64,000 bases of DNA from Marinobacter nauticus. Its GTDB lineage: Bacteria > Pseudomonadota > Gammaproteobacteria > Enterobacterales > Shewanellaceae. Both the position numbers and the translations under genes were made by a program. Positions 55,974-64,000 of the stretch are shown here, in pieces. Under the pieces are notes generated by a model. That model made no database searches, was not told the DNA's origin, and was given only the letters and a program-made list of their open reading frames with translations. Position 1 is the stretch's first letter. Each line of letters begins with the position of its first letter. The DNA lies in contig NZ_JAHVJZ010000008.1 of NCBI RefSeq assembly GCF_019801015.1, positions 1 through 64,000 on the forward strand, read 5' to 3'.

Positions 55974-57110
55974 TCAGCCACTGCGGCTGTCATTGGCCGC
56001 CATCAGCATGTTGGCGCTCTCCACCCGGAACTGCTGGGCAAAATCACCAAACCACTGAGCCACATCGCCAAACAGCGCTTCAAAGCCCGCTTTGTCTCCC
56101 GCTTCCAGCAGCGCCAGCGCTTCCTGATAACGGTCCAGATAGTGACGGGCCCGGGCCAGGGCATCCGGCTGGGCGAAGATGATGTCGGCATAGAGGCTGG
56201 GGTCCTGCGCGAACAGCCGCCCAACCATCGCCAGCTCCAGCCGGTAGATGGGGGAACTGAACTGCAGCAACTGCTCAATGTCCGCGTGCTCCCGCTTCAG
56301 GTGCAGGCCATAAACGAACGCCGTAAAGTGCCGCATCGCCTGCACCAGCTGCATCGCCTGATCGTGCTCGGAGGCCGGGGCCTCATGCAATCGGGCTCCC
56401 CAGATGGCGATCTGCTTCAGCAGCCACTGGTAGTGCTCCTCGCCACGGCCGTGACACACCACCACCACCTGTTTGGCCAGCGAAGACACGTCCGGACCGA
56501 ACATCGGATGCAGACCCAGAACCGGTCCGGGATGCGCCTTCAGCATCGCCGCCAGGGGCGCCTGCTTGATGGAGGTCAGGTCCACCAGCAGGCAGTCTTC
56601 GGGCAGCGAGGGCAGTCGCTCAATCACTTCACAGGTCTTGTCGATCGGGACGCTTACCACCACCATGCCGGCGCCGGCCAGCAGTTCATCCGCCTGCTCC
56701 CAGTCCTCCTGCTCGAGAATGCGCACCTCGTAGCCGGACAGGGTAAACAGTTGGGCAAACAGGCCACCGAGCTTACCGCCACCGCCAACGATGACAATCG
56801 GCCCCAGGGTGTCGTGCACCCGCTTAAAGCCCACGTCCTTCTCGGACACATAGGACTCACGCATGATGCGCCGCAGCAGGTCTTCAATCAGCTGGGGAGG
56901 AACGCCCATGGATTCAGCCTCGGCCCGACGTTTGGCCAGCATGCTGGCTTCCCGCTTCGGGGCGTAGATCGGCACGCCCTCTTTGTGCTTGATGGCCCCC
57001 ACTTCACCCACCAGGTTCAGACGCCGGCGCAGCAGCGCCAGCATCTCCTGATCCACTTGGTCGATCTGGACCCGCAAGGCATCCAGAGCGGCACTGCTTG
57101 GTTCAGCCAT
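55974..57110 (-). CDS. tyrA: Bifunctional chorismate mutase / prephenate dehydrogenase (T-protein)
   Basis: The 378-residue protein has an AroQ chorismate mutase (about 5-90) and an NAD-dependent prephenate dehydrogenase with [18 protein letters not shown] (about 104-121) and GLHPMFGPD. It makes 4-hydroxyphenylpyruvate for tyrosine. The start overlaps the aroF stop (TGATG), so aroF-tyrA is translationally coupled, as in E. coli. Confidence 0.97.
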   Translation of the reverse strand: MAEPSSAALDALRVQIDQVDQEMLALLRRRLNLVGEVGAIKHKEGVPIYAPKREASMLAKRRAEAESMGVPPQLIEDLLRRIMRESYVSEKDVGFKRVHDTLGPIVIVGGGGKLGGLFAQLFTLSGYEVRILEQEDWEQADELLAGAGMVVVSVPIDKTCEVIERLPSLPEDCLLVDLTSIKQAPLAAMLKAHPGPVLGLHPMFGPDVSSLAKQVVVVCHGRGEEHYQWLLKQIAIWGARLHEAPASEHDQAMQLVQAMRHFTAFVYGLHLKREHADIEQLLQFSSPIYRLELAMVGRLFAQDPSLYADIIFAQPDALARARHYLDRYQEALALLEAGDKAGFEALFGDVAQWFGDFAQQFRVESANMLMAANDSRSG

Positions 57111-58186
57111 CAGGCCTCCTTAAAGCGGTTGGGAAGCATCGGGCCCAGCGCTTCCGCGCCCACCCGCAACAGGGACTCGGTGGTGCCCCAGTCGATGCAG
57201 GCATCGGTAATGGAGAGGCCATACTCCAGCTGATCTTTGGGGGTGTTGGCGCTCTGCGCGCCCTCTTTGAGGTGGCTCTCCAGCATGATGCCGATGATGG
57301 AGGTATTGCCTTCCAGGATCTGGTGAAACACGTTTTGCGCCACCAGCGGCTGGCGGGCCGGATCCTTGGAGGAGTTGCCGTGGCTGCAGTCGATCACCAG
57401 ACGGGCGTTGAGGCCGGCGGCATGCAGTTCCTGAGCGCACAGGGCCACATTGACGGAATCGTAGTTGGGCTGCTTGCCACCACGCAGAATCACGTGACCG
57501 TCCGGGTTGCCCTGAGTCTGAAGCAGCGCCACCTGACCGGCCTGGTTGATGCCCATAAAGCGGTGGGAGTGGGAGGCTGCCTGCAGGGCGTTGATCGCCA
57601 CACCCAACTTGCCGTCCGTGCCGTTTTTGAAGCCCACCGGCATGGAAAGGCCGGAGGCCATCTCGCGGTGGGTCTGTGATTCGGTGGTCCGCGCGCCAAT
57701 GGCGGACCAGGCAAACAGCTCGCTGAGGTATTGCGGGCTGATGGGGTCGAGCGCTTCGGTCGCGACCGGCAGTTCCAGCTCTGCCAGCCAGATCAGCAGT
57801 TCGCGGGCCTGACGCAGCCCTTTCTCCACATTGAAGGAGCCGTCCATGTCCGGGTCATTGATCAGCCCTTTCCATCCCACGGTGGTACGGGGCTTCTCAA
57901 AGTACACCCGCATCAGGATGTAAAACTGGTCATTCAGTTCGTCATGCAGCTTTTTCAGCTTCAGCGCGTACTCTTTCGCCGCCTCCACGTCGTGAATCGA
58001 GCAGGGGCCAGCCACGATAAGAATGCGGTTGTCGCGCTTATGAACGATGTCGCCCACGGTTTTGCGGGCATCCAGGATATATCGATAGGCGTGATCGGAC
58101 AGCGGCAGTTCGGCTTTCAGTTCAGCCGGGGTGATCAGAACTCGTTCAGAGTCGATGTGGATGTTGTTGATGCTGTCCTTTTGCAT
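57110..58186 (-). CDS. aroF: DAHP synthase, type I-alpha (AroF-like)
   Basis: The start is [17 protein letters not shown], behind GGAGAA, giving 358 residues, as in E. coli AroF. An upstream in-frame start is unsupported. The metal ligand and substrate residues are intact: [28 protein letters not shown] and MLESHL. It condenses PEP and erythrose-4-P to open the shikimate pathway, probably under Tyr feedback. It provides the real DAHPS activity in this window, in contrast to the degenerate PheA domain. Confidence 0.97.
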   Translation of the reverse strand: MQKDSINNIHIDSERVLITPAELKAELPLSDHAYRYILDARKTVGDIVHKRDNRILIVAGPCSIHDVEAAKEYALKLKKLHDELNDQFYILMRVYFEKPRTTVGWKGLINDPDMDGSFNVEKGLRQARELLIWLAELELPVATEALDPISPQYLSELFAWSAIGARTTESQTHREMASGLSMPVGFKNGTDGKLGVAINALQAASHSHRFMGINQAGQVALLQTQGNPDGHVILRGGKQPNYDSVNVALCAQELHAAGLNARLVIDCSHGNSSKDPARQPLVAQNVFHQILEGNTSIIGIMLESHLKEGAQSANTPKDQLEYGLSITDACIDWGTTESLLRVGAEALGPMLPNRFKEA

Positions 58187-58335
58187 AGCGTTTCTCCGTC
58201 TCTTAACCATGCACACGCCGCAATATCGCGGTCTTCAGACAGAGTGCCACACTGACAAATGTTGTAAACCGGCAATTGGGCCCGAAACCGGCTCGAAAGA
58301 GATGAAATCGCTATTTTTTATGATACAGAAACGAA

Positions 58336-58360
58336 CAAGCCCGCCATAAAGGCGGGCTTG
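58336..58360 (-). terminator. Terminator of the rpsP-rimM-trmD-rplS operon
   Basis: The 10-bp stem CAAGCCCGCC/GGCGGGCTTG, loop of 5, is followed on the minus strand by TTCGTTT. It is about 28 bp after the rplS stop. Confidence 0.75.
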
Positions 58361-58388
58361 AGTGTGCTTGCGATGGACTAAGCAGTGC

Positions 58389-58736
58389 TTAGTTCAGACG
58401 CTCACGGATACGTGCAGACTTACCACTGCGCTCACGCAGGTAGTACAGCTTGGCACGACGTACACGGCCGCGGCGCTTAACGGTGATGCTTTCTACCAGC
58501 GGAGAGTGAGTCTGGAACGCACGCTCTACGCCTTCACCATTAGAGATCTTGCGAACAGTGAACGCAGAGTGCAGACCGCGGTTACGCTTTGCGATAACCA
58601 CGCCTTCGAAAGCCTGCAGACGAGTTTTGTCGCCTTCGGTTACACGAACTTGAACAACGACAGTGTCACCCGGGCCAAAGGCCGGAACGTCGCTCTTCAT
58701 CTGCTCTTGTTCAATCTGCTTGATGATGTTGCTCAT
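58389..58736 (-). CDS. rplS: 50S ribosomal protein L19
   Basis: The 115-residue protein has the L19 core ([56 protein letters not shown]). It lies at the 30S-50S interface. Last gene of rpsP-rimM-trmD-rplS. Confidence 0.98.
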   Translation of the reverse strand: MSNIIKQIEQEQMKSDVPAFGPGDTVVVQVRVTEGDKTRLQAFEGVVIAKRNRGLHSAFTVRKISNGEGVERAFQTHSPLVESITVKRRGRVRRAKLYYLRERSGKSARIRERLN

Positions 58737-58769
58737 AATTAAACTCTCATCCTAGATATACTGAAAACT

Positions 58770-59516
58770 CTAACGTTCGATCTTTTGTTCGGTCACGAAC
58801 TCAGCAAGCAATTTTGCCTGCTCGTCAGTCAGAGCTAGGTTATTTAACAGTTCCGGTCGTCGCGCCCAGGTGCGTCCAAGGGACTGCTTCAGGCGCCATT
58901 TCCGGATCAATTCATGGTTTCCGCTCAAAAGCACCTCAGGTACTGCGGCCCCATCCAGAACTTCCGGACGGGTGTAGTGGGGACAGTCCAGCAGGCCATC
59001 CGAAAAGGAGTCCTGCTCTGCCGAAGCCGCTTTCCCGAGGACGCCGGGTACCAAACGGGACACCGCGTCGATCAGGTTCATGGCTGGCAGTTCACCGCCG
59101 CTGAGTACGTAGTCACCAACGGACCACTCCTCATCCACTTCGCTTTGGATGATGCGTTCATCGATACCTTCGTACCGACCACACACCAGCACCATGCGCT
59201 CATAGGTTGCCAGCTGTTCAACACCAGGTTGGGTCAGCGGACGTCCCTGTGGAGACAGGTAAATTACCTTGGCTCCTTCACCCGCTTCTGCCTTGGCAGC
59301 GCGGATGGCTTTACGCAGGGGCTCAACCATCATCAACATTCCGGGGCCGCCGCCGTAAGGGCGGTCGTCCACGGTGCGATGGCGATCCGTGGTGAAATCA
59401 CGAGGATTCCACGTTTGTACCTGTATTAGGCCATTTTTTACGGCCCGACCAGTCACCCCAAAGTCGGTGATGGCGCGGAACATCTCAGGGAAGAGGGTCA
59501 CTACCCCTAGCCACAT
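58770..59516 (-). CDS. trmD: tRNA (guanine-37-N1)-methyltransferase
   Basis: The 248-residue SPOUT enzyme has the trefoil-knot SAM site [13 protein letters not shown] and [14 protein letters not shown]. It methylates G37 in tRNAs reading CNN and some others, preventing +1 frameshifts. It lies 17 bp after rimM and 33 bp before rplS, the usual order. Confidence 0.98.
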   Translation of the reverse strand: MWLGVVTLFPEMFRAITDFGVTGRAVKNGLIQVQTWNPRDFTTDRHRTVDDRPYGGGPGMLMMVEPLRKAIRAAKAEAGEGAKVIYLSPQGRPLTQPGVEQLATYERMVLVCGRYEGIDERIIQSEVDEEWSVGDYVLSGGELPAMNLIDAVSRLVPGVLGKAASAEQDSFSDGLLDCPHYTRPEVLDGAAVPEVLLSGNHELIRKWRLKQSLGRTWARRPELLNNLALTDEQAKLLAEFVTEQKIER

Positions 59517-59533
59517 GGGATTTTCCTCGCTAC

Positions 59534-60061
59534 TCAGAAACTGGGGTCCCAGTCGACAACAATTTTTTTGCCCAGCGTGTCCACCTCAAGGATGAACTGC
59601 TCGGTCACAAACGGGATCAATCGTTCCCGCTTGCCGAACGCATCGTTACCCTTGGCTTCCACTTCCAGCACGTCGTTGGAGCCGGTTTCCAGCAAGCCGG
59701 TCACCTTACCCATGTCGTAGCCTTTGGTGTTCACCACAGTGCAACCCATCAGATCGCGCCAGTAGAACTCGTCTTCCGGCAGCGCGTTGAGCTGCTCTGG
59801 CAGAATGGCAATCTCGCAGTTGGTGTACTGCTCCGCCTGGTTGCGGTCTTCGACCCCTTCCAGTCGGCAGATGATGCCAGCGTTGTGACGGCGCCAGTCG
59901 GCAACCTTCACTTCCTGCCACTGACCCTGAAAGCTGAGCTGCCAGGGAGAGTAATCAAAAATGCCTTCGAGTGAGTCGGTAAAGGCGTTGACCTTCAGCC
60001 AACCGCGGATACCGTACGCCGAGCCCAAACGGCCGACGACAATCAGTTCCTTGTTGGACAT
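59534..60061 (-). CDS. rimM: Ribosome maturation factor RimM
   Basis: The start is the ATG reading [25 protein letters not shown] one codon earlier is ignored. The 175-residue protein has an N-terminal RimM beta-barrel ([15 protein letters not shown]) and a C-terminal PRC barrel (METGSNDVL-like [14 protein letters not shown]). It helps assemble the 30S head with S19. Confidence 0.97.
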   Translation of the reverse strand: MSNKELIVVGRLGSAYGIRGWLKVNAFTDSLEGIFDYSPWQLSFQGQWQEVKVADWRRHNAGIICRLEGVEDRNQAEQYTNCEIAILPEQLNALPEDEFYWRDLMGCTVVNTKGYDMGKVTGLLETGSNDVLEVEAKGNDAFGKRERLIPFVTEQFILEVDTLGKKIVVDWDPSF

Positions 60062-60085
60062 CAACCTTACCTACTCAAGCCTGTC

Positions 60086-60337
60086 TTAGGCGGCCGCTTT
60101 GCGGGCGTCTTTGATCAGGGTAGCAACGCGGTCGGAAACAGCGGCGCCGTTGTTGATCCAGTGCTCAACGCGATCCAGATCGATACGCAGTTTCTCTTCC
60201 TGACCAGCAGCGATCGGGTTGAAGAAACCTACTTTTTCAATGAAACGGCCGTCACGGGCGTTACGGCTGTCCGCTACTACAACGGAGTAGAAGGGACGCT
60301 TTTTCGCGCCGCCACGAGCCAAACGAATGGTTACCAT
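60086..60337 (-). CDS. rpsP: 30S ribosomal protein S16
   Basis: The start [20 protein letters not shown] gives 83 residues, as in other S16. The longer in-frame extension crosses the leader hairpin and is not real. S16 is needed for 30S assembly. It is the first gene of the trmD operon, with a promoter at 60414-60441 and a hairpin in the leader. Confidence 0.98.
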   Translation of the reverse strand: MVTIRLARGGAKKRPFYSVVVADSRNARDGRFIEKVGFFNPIAAGQEEKLRIDLDRVEHWINNGAAVSDRVATLIKDARKAAA

Positions 60338-60376
60338 ACGGTTTACATCCTCTAATGGTGTTTGCAAGCAATAAAA

Positions 60377-60397
60377 CTGGGGCCGAAAGGGCCCCAA
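60377..60397 (-). terminator. Hairpin in the rpsP leader / ffh terminator
   Basis: On the minus strand TGGGGCC-CTTTC-GGCCCCA is followed by GTTTTATT. It lies between the rpsP promoter and the rpsP start, so it could both end ffh transcripts and attenuate rpsP transcripts. Confidence 0.65.
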
Positions 60398-60413
60398 GGT
60401 AGAAAGCCCGCCG

Positions 60414-60441
60414 ATTTTACCTGAACCTAGGCTCAATGCAA
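60414..60441 (-). promoter_or_regulatory. rpsP operon promoter
   Basis: The minus strand reads TTGCAT (60441-60436), a 16-bp spacer and TAAAAT (60419-60414), 77 bp before the rpsP ATG. Confidence 0.65.
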
Positions 60442-60521
60442 CCTTGCGGGCTAGAAAGTGATCGCCTCGGCGCCAGACTCCCGAACAGGAAGTCTAGTCG
60501 TCCCGAAGCTAAGGCTGGGTA

Positions 60522-61889
60522 TCAGCGGGGAAATTTCATGCCTGGGGGCATCTTGCCGCCCATGCTGCGCATCATCTTCTTAAGACCGCCGCCTTTCATT
60601 TTCTTCATCATTTTCTGCATCTGGGTGAACTGCTTCAGCAAACGGTTCACGTCCTGCAGCTGGGTGCCAGACCCGGCAGCGATGCGTTTTTTGCGGCTAC
60701 CCTTGATGAGATCCGGGCGGGCGCGCTCTTTCGGCGTCATGGAGTTGATGATCGCTTCCATCTGACGGGTGATCTTGTTGTCCTGAACCTGGGCCAGAGC
60801 GTCAGCCGGCAATTGATTCATGCCTGGCAGCTTCTCCAGCATGCCCATCATGCCGCCCATATTGTGCATCTGCTGCAGCTGGTCACGGAAGTCGTTCAGA
60901 TCAAAGCCTTCGCCTTTTTTCAGCTTGGTGGCCAGTTTTTCCGCCTGCTGGCGGTCCACCTTGGCTTCGACCTCTTCAATCAGAGACAGAACGTCACCCA
61001 TGCCGAGAATGCGGGAAGCGACGCGGTCCGGATGGAACGGTTCCAGCGCGTCGGTTTTCTCACCCACACCCAGGAATTTGATAGGTTTACCGGTGATATG
61101 GCGGATGGAGAGTGCCGCACCACCACGGGCATCACCGTCCACTTTGGTCAGGATCACACCGGTCAGTGGCAGGGCATCGTTAAACGCCTTGGCGGTATTG
61201 GCCGCATCCTGACCCGTCATCGCGTCGACGGTAAACAGGGTTTCAACCGGGCTGATGGCGGCGTGAAGCGCCTTAATCTCATCCATCATGTCGCTGTCGA
61301 CATGGAGGCGGCCCGCGGTATCGACGATCACCACATCGAAGAATTTCTTTTTGGCGTGGTCGATGGCGGCATTGGCGATGGCCACGGGCTTCTGGTCGAT
61401 GCTGGAGGGGAAGAACTCCACACCGATGTCGGTCGCGAGGGTTTCCAGCTGCTTGATCGCCGCCGGACGGTATACGTCGGCACTGACTACCAGCACCGAT
61501 TTCTTGTGGCGCTCCTTAAGGAACTTGGCCAGCTTACCAACGGAGGTGGTTTTACCCGCCCCCTGCAGACCCGCCATCATGATCACGGCCGGCGGCTGGG
61601 CAGCCAGGTTCAGGGCCTCGTTGGCCTCACCCATGGCCGCTTCCATCTCGGTGCGAACGATCTTGATAAAGGCCTGGCCCGGGGTCAGGCTCTTGGACAC
61701 CTCGGTGCCCACCGCACGTTCGCGGACCTTGTTGATGAACTCGCGCACCACCGGCAGGGCCACGTCCGCTTCCAACAGCGCCATGCGCACTTCGCGCAGT
61801 GTGTCTTTGATATTGTCCTCGGTCAGTCGACCTCGGCCGCTGATGTTTTTCAGCGTTTGATTCAAGCGCTCGGAAAGATTCTGGAACAT
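60522..61889 (-). CDS. ffh: Signal recognition particle protein Ffh
   Basis: The 455-residue protein has N and G domains with GLQGAGKTTSVGKLAKFL (about 105-122), DTAGRLHVD and TKVDGDARGGAALS. The methionine-rich M domain (about 300-455) binds signal sequences and 4.5S RNA. It targets inner-membrane proteins co-translationally to FtsY. It is divergent from ypjD, as in E. coli. Confidence 0.98.
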   Translation of the reverse strand: MFQNLSERLNQTLKNISGRGRLTEDNIKDTLREVRMALLEADVALPVVREFINKVRERAVGTEVSKSLTPGQAFIKIVRTEMEAAMGEANEALNLAAQPPAVIMMAGLQGAGKTTSVGKLAKFLKERHKKSVLVVSADVYRPAAIKQLETLATDIGVEFFPSSIDQKPVAIANAAIDHAKKKFFDVVIVDTAGRLHVDSDMMDEIKALHAAISPVETLFTVDAMTGQDAANTAKAFNDALPLTGVILTKVDGDARGGAALSIRHITGKPIKFLGVGEKTDALEPFHPDRVASRILGMGDVLSLIEEVEAKVDRQQAEKLATKLKKGEGFDLNDFRDQLQQMHNMGGMMGMLEKLPGMNQLPADALAQVQDNKITRQMEAIINSMTPKERARPDLIKGSRKKRIAAGSGTQLQDVNRLLKQFTQMQKMMKKMKGGGLKKMMRSMGGKMPPGMKFPR

Positions 61890-61920
61890 CGCCGCACCAC
61901 AGTTTTACAAATGAGGGCGC

Positions 61921-61950
61921 ATTATAGCGAGCCGGTGAAGTTAAACTCAA
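61921..61950 (-). promoter_or_regulatory. ffh promoter
   Basis: The minus strand reads TTGAGT (61950-61945), an 18-bp spacer and a perfect TATAAT (61926-61921), followed by GCGC, 32 bp before the ffh ATG. The GC-rich discriminator suggests growth-rate control (inference). Confidence 0.7.
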
Positions 61951-62074
61951 TCAAGCCCAGATCACATCTTGACCGCCCCCCCCGATGCGCGCGCACCCAG
62001 CCCCGTGTTAAGCTAGCCAAAGGTGCTCTGCGCGGCCTTATTTATCAGCGCTCTAACTGCGAAGAAGGGACAAC

Positions 62075-62863
62075 ATGGAGTTATTCGCGGTCGTGGCGAT
62101 CCTCGGATACGCCATCGCTTTCTATCTGTTGGCTTCCCGGCTGTTGGCCCCAGAAGGCCCCAACCGCAAGCTGATCACGATTTCTGCTGGTGTCGCCGTT
62201 GCGGCGCACGCTCTGATTCTGGGCGATGCCATCCTGATGAAGGATGGGCAAAACTTCAGCCTGACCAACACCCTGTCTCTGCTGGTGTGGATCATCACCC
62301 TCTCGGTGACGATCATGACCCCTAAGATGAAGGTGCTGGTGGTGTCTCCTGCGGTCTACCTCTGTGCCATCCTGGCGGTGGTGGGCCTGTGGCTGCTGCC
62401 GCCCAAGTACATCACGCATTTCGAAGCGGAGCCGATGGTCCTTATCCACGTGGTACTGGCCCTGCTCTCCTATGCGGTATTGCTGCTCGCGGCCCTCTAT
62501 GCGCTGCAGCTGGCAGGCATCGACCGCCGCCTGAAGCAACGCCAGCTGATGCTGAACCCGTCACTGCCGCCGCTGATGACGGTGGAAAAGCAGCTTTATC
62601 ATCTGATCTGGATCGGCTTTATTCTGCTGACCCTGGGCCTGGTAACCGGCTGGGTGTTCCTGGATAACTTCCTCGGCGACGGCAAAGGCCATAAGGCGAT
62701 CCTCTCCATGGTGGGCTGGGCGGTCTACGCCATTATGCTGGTGCGCCACCACACTAAGGGGATGCGCATCCGCTCTGCGGTGGGCTTTACCATCAGTGGC
62801 GCCGTCCTGCTGTCCATTGCCTACTTCGGCTCCCGCATCGTTCGCGAACTGATTCTGACCTGA
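62075..62863 (+). CDS. ypjD: YpjD, CcsA/CcmC-type cytochrome c assembly family membrane protein
   Basis: The 262-residue protein has eight predicted membrane helices and the CcsA-like core, with a conserved WIITLSVTIM... segment and histidines (H126 in LIHVVLALLSYAVLLLAALYAL). Its exact function is unknown. In E. coli ypjD precedes corB (yfjD), as here, so a role linked to divalent-cation transport has been considered. Confidence 0.9.
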   Translation: MELFAVVAILGYAIAFYLLASRLLAPEGPNRKLITISAGVAVAAHALILGDAILMKDGQNFSLTNTLSLLVWIITLSVTIMTPKMKVLVVSPAVYLCAILAVVGLWLLPPKYITHFEAEPMVLIHVVLALLSYAVLLLAALYALQLAGIDRRLKQRQLMLNPSLPPLMTVEKQLYHLIWIGFILLTLGLVTGWVFLDNFLGDGKGHKAILSMVGWAVYAIMLVRHHTKGMRIRSAVGFTISGAVLLSIAYFGSRIVRELILT

Positions 62864-62871
62864 GCGCCCGG

Positions 62872-62895
62872 GGCGCGCCCTTGACAGGGCGCGCC
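62872..62895 (+). other. Hairpin between ypjD and corB with TTGACA in the loop
   Basis: A perfect 9-bp stem GGCGCGCCC/GGGCGCGCC has TTGACA as its 6-nt loop. There is no T run. The loop matches a consensus -35, but the downstream -10 (TTAATT at 17 bp) is poor. Confidence 0.5.
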
Positions 62896-62939
62896 TCAGT
62901 CGTTTAATTAGGGATTCGAACGGCCAAAGAGACCTTAAC

Positions 62940-64000
62940 TTGGACGACATATCCTCGGGCAGTTTATTACTGATCCTTGCCCTCCTCATTCTGATCTCCG
63001 CTTTCTTCTCCGGTACCGAAACGGCGATGATGTCGCTGAACCGATACCGCCTGCGCCACCTGGCCCAGAAAGGCCATAAAGGGGCACAACGGGCCGACCG
63101 CCTGCTGCAAAGACCTGACCGCCTGATTGGCCTGATCCTGATCGGCAATAACATCGTCAATATTGCGGCCGCCTCGCTGGCCACCATCATCTGCCAGCGT
63201 TGGTATGGCGATTGGGGCCCGGCCATCGCCACCGGTGCGCTGACCTTTATCGTCCTGATCTTTGCCGAGGTCACCCCAAAAACGCTCGCAGCCCAGTACC
63301 CGGAAAAGCTGGCCTACCCAAACTCCATCATACTGCGGCCACTGATGTCGCTGTTCTATCCCTTTGTCTGGCTGGTCAACTACCTCAGCAATGGCATTCT
63401 GCGCATGCTGCGCCTCAGTCATCGCAGTCCCGACGATGACCACCTGAGCACCGATGAACTGCGCAGCGTGGTGCACGAGGCTGGCGGCCTTATCCCCCGT
63501 CGCCACCGGGAGATGCTGGTGTCCATTCTCGATCTGGAGAAGGTCACTGTAGAGGAGATCATGATCCCCCGTGCTGAGATCTTCGCCATCGACATCAATG
63601 ACGACTACCGCGCCATCATTCGCCAGCTGACCCACAGCCCCCACACCCGGGTGCTGCTGTACCGGGATAACATTGATGATGTGGTGGGCTTCGTGCATCT
63701 GAGCGACGTCCTGCGCCTGTTCACCAAGGAGCAGAAACAGACCGACAAGAGCACCCTGCTGCGGGCGGTTCGTGAAATCTACTTCATTCCCGAAGGCACT
63801 CCGCTCAATGTCCAGCTGCTGAAGTTTCAGCGCGCCCGTGAGCGCATCGGCCTGGTGGTGGATGAGTATGGGGACATCCAGGGTCTGGTGACGCTGGAGG
63901 ACATTCTGGAAGAGATTGTTGGCGACTTTACCACCGGTCTTCAGGGGCCGCCCAGCGAGGGAATTTGCCGCCAGGAAGATGGCAGCCTGATTGTTGAGGC
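62940..64000 (+). CDS. corB: CorB/YfjD, CNNM-type membrane protein with CBS domains (3' end beyond window)
   Basis: The reading frame starts at TTG (62940), giving (M)DDISSGSLLLILALLILIS, and stays open to the window end (353 codons). The DUF21/CNNM membrane domain (about 5-185), including SAFFSGTETAMMSLNRYRLRHLA, is followed by CBS domains (about 200-320) with EEIMIPRAEIFAIDINDD and LVVDEYGDIQGLVTLEDILEEIVGDF. The sequence is close to E. coli YfjD (CorB), involved in Mg2+/Co2+ handling. No ATG fits better, and the weak AGAG site makes the TTG start provisional. Confidence 0.93.
   Translation, partial: MDDISSGSLLLILALLILISAFFSGTETAMMSLNRYRLRHLAQKGHKGAQRADRLLQRPDRLIGLILIGNNIVNIAAASLATIICQRWYGDWGPAIATGALTFIVLIFAEVTPKTLAAQYPEKLAYPNSIILRPLMSLFYPFVWLVNYLSNGILRMLRLSHRSPDDDHLSTDELRSVVHEAGGLIPRRHREMLVSILDLEKVTVEEIMIPRAEIFAIDINDDYRAIIRQLTHSPHTRVLLYRDNIDDVVGFVHLSDVLRLFTKEQKQTDKSTLLRAVREIYFIPEGTPLNVQLLKFQRARERIGLVVDEYGDIQGLVTLEDILEEIVGDFTTGLQGPPSEGICRQEDGSLIVE

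Noticed and set aside
58187-58340. TyrR boxes upstream of aroF
   Set aside because: A TGTAAA half-site occurs near 58264, but no second half at the right spacing, so support is too weak.

Overview
The window looks like the chromosome of a high-GC marine gammaproteobacterium of the order Alteromonadales. A Ferrimonas-like genome is my best guess; this is inferred from protein similarity, gene order and base composition, not from a marker gene. Nearly all of it is dense protein-coding DNA with short gaps and many intrinsic terminators. I saw no CRISPR array, prophage or intact transposase.

Layout. (1) 1-6 kb: tandem rRNA-type promoters point off the left edge, preceded by a small secreted protein, then clpB-pgeF-rluD with bamD divergent. 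This matches the rrnG-clpB-pgeF-rluD-bamD order of E. coli. (2) 6-13.4 kb: glnB-nadE, then a minor type IV pilin operon (fimT, pilW, pilX and a 774-residue PilV-like protein) divergent from pilE. (3) 13.4-36.7 kb: a scrambled but recognisable version of the E. coli 0-minute region: ispH-fkpB-lspA-ileS-ribF, murJ, rpsT, yaaA, a YaaJ-type alanine symporter, tal-pgi, ung/nfo, thrLABC and lasT. (4) 36.8-46.3 kb: aceK, slyD, an AraC regulator divergent from yiaWV, yegS, trpR-mtr, cytochrome c' and cytochrome b561. A hairpin-bounded 450-bp non-coding element lies between the two cytochrome genes. (5) 46.5-64 kb: the E. coli raiA-pheL-pheA / tyrA-aroF-rplS-trmD-rimM-rpsP-ffh-ypjD-corB order resumes, but an eight-gene neutral-lipid/granule block (49.2-55.9 kb) sits between pheA and tyrA.

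Most interesting points. (a) PheA carries a C-terminal DAHP-synthase-like domain that has lost most catalytic and metal-binding residues, so it looks like a pseudoenzyme fused to the Phe-branch enzyme. (b) A fatty acyl-CoA reductase, DUF2505 protein and TetR regulator face an operon of two phasins, a wax ester synthase/DGAT and a hormone-sensitive-lipase-type hydrolase, next to a PHA-granule-region protein. This looks like a self-contained wax-ester/lipid-granule locus with a candidate TetR operator. (c) Two leader peptides with attenuators, thrL (GTG start) and pheL, can be read directly. (d) Several operator or promoter matches are visible: sigma-32 at clpB, TrpR at trpR, HexR-like at tal and CRP-like sites. 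(e) The element between the cytochrome genes looks like a structured RNA or a transposase-less IS200/IS605-type relic.

The genes link into a few physiological themes: chorismate to Phe/Tyr with three regulated entry points (degenerate DAHPS-PheA, AroF, TyrA) plus aromatic amino acid uptake under TrpR; central carbon (tal, pgi, aceK); translation and secretion (rplS operon, ffh, rpsT, ileS, lspA); and carbon storage.
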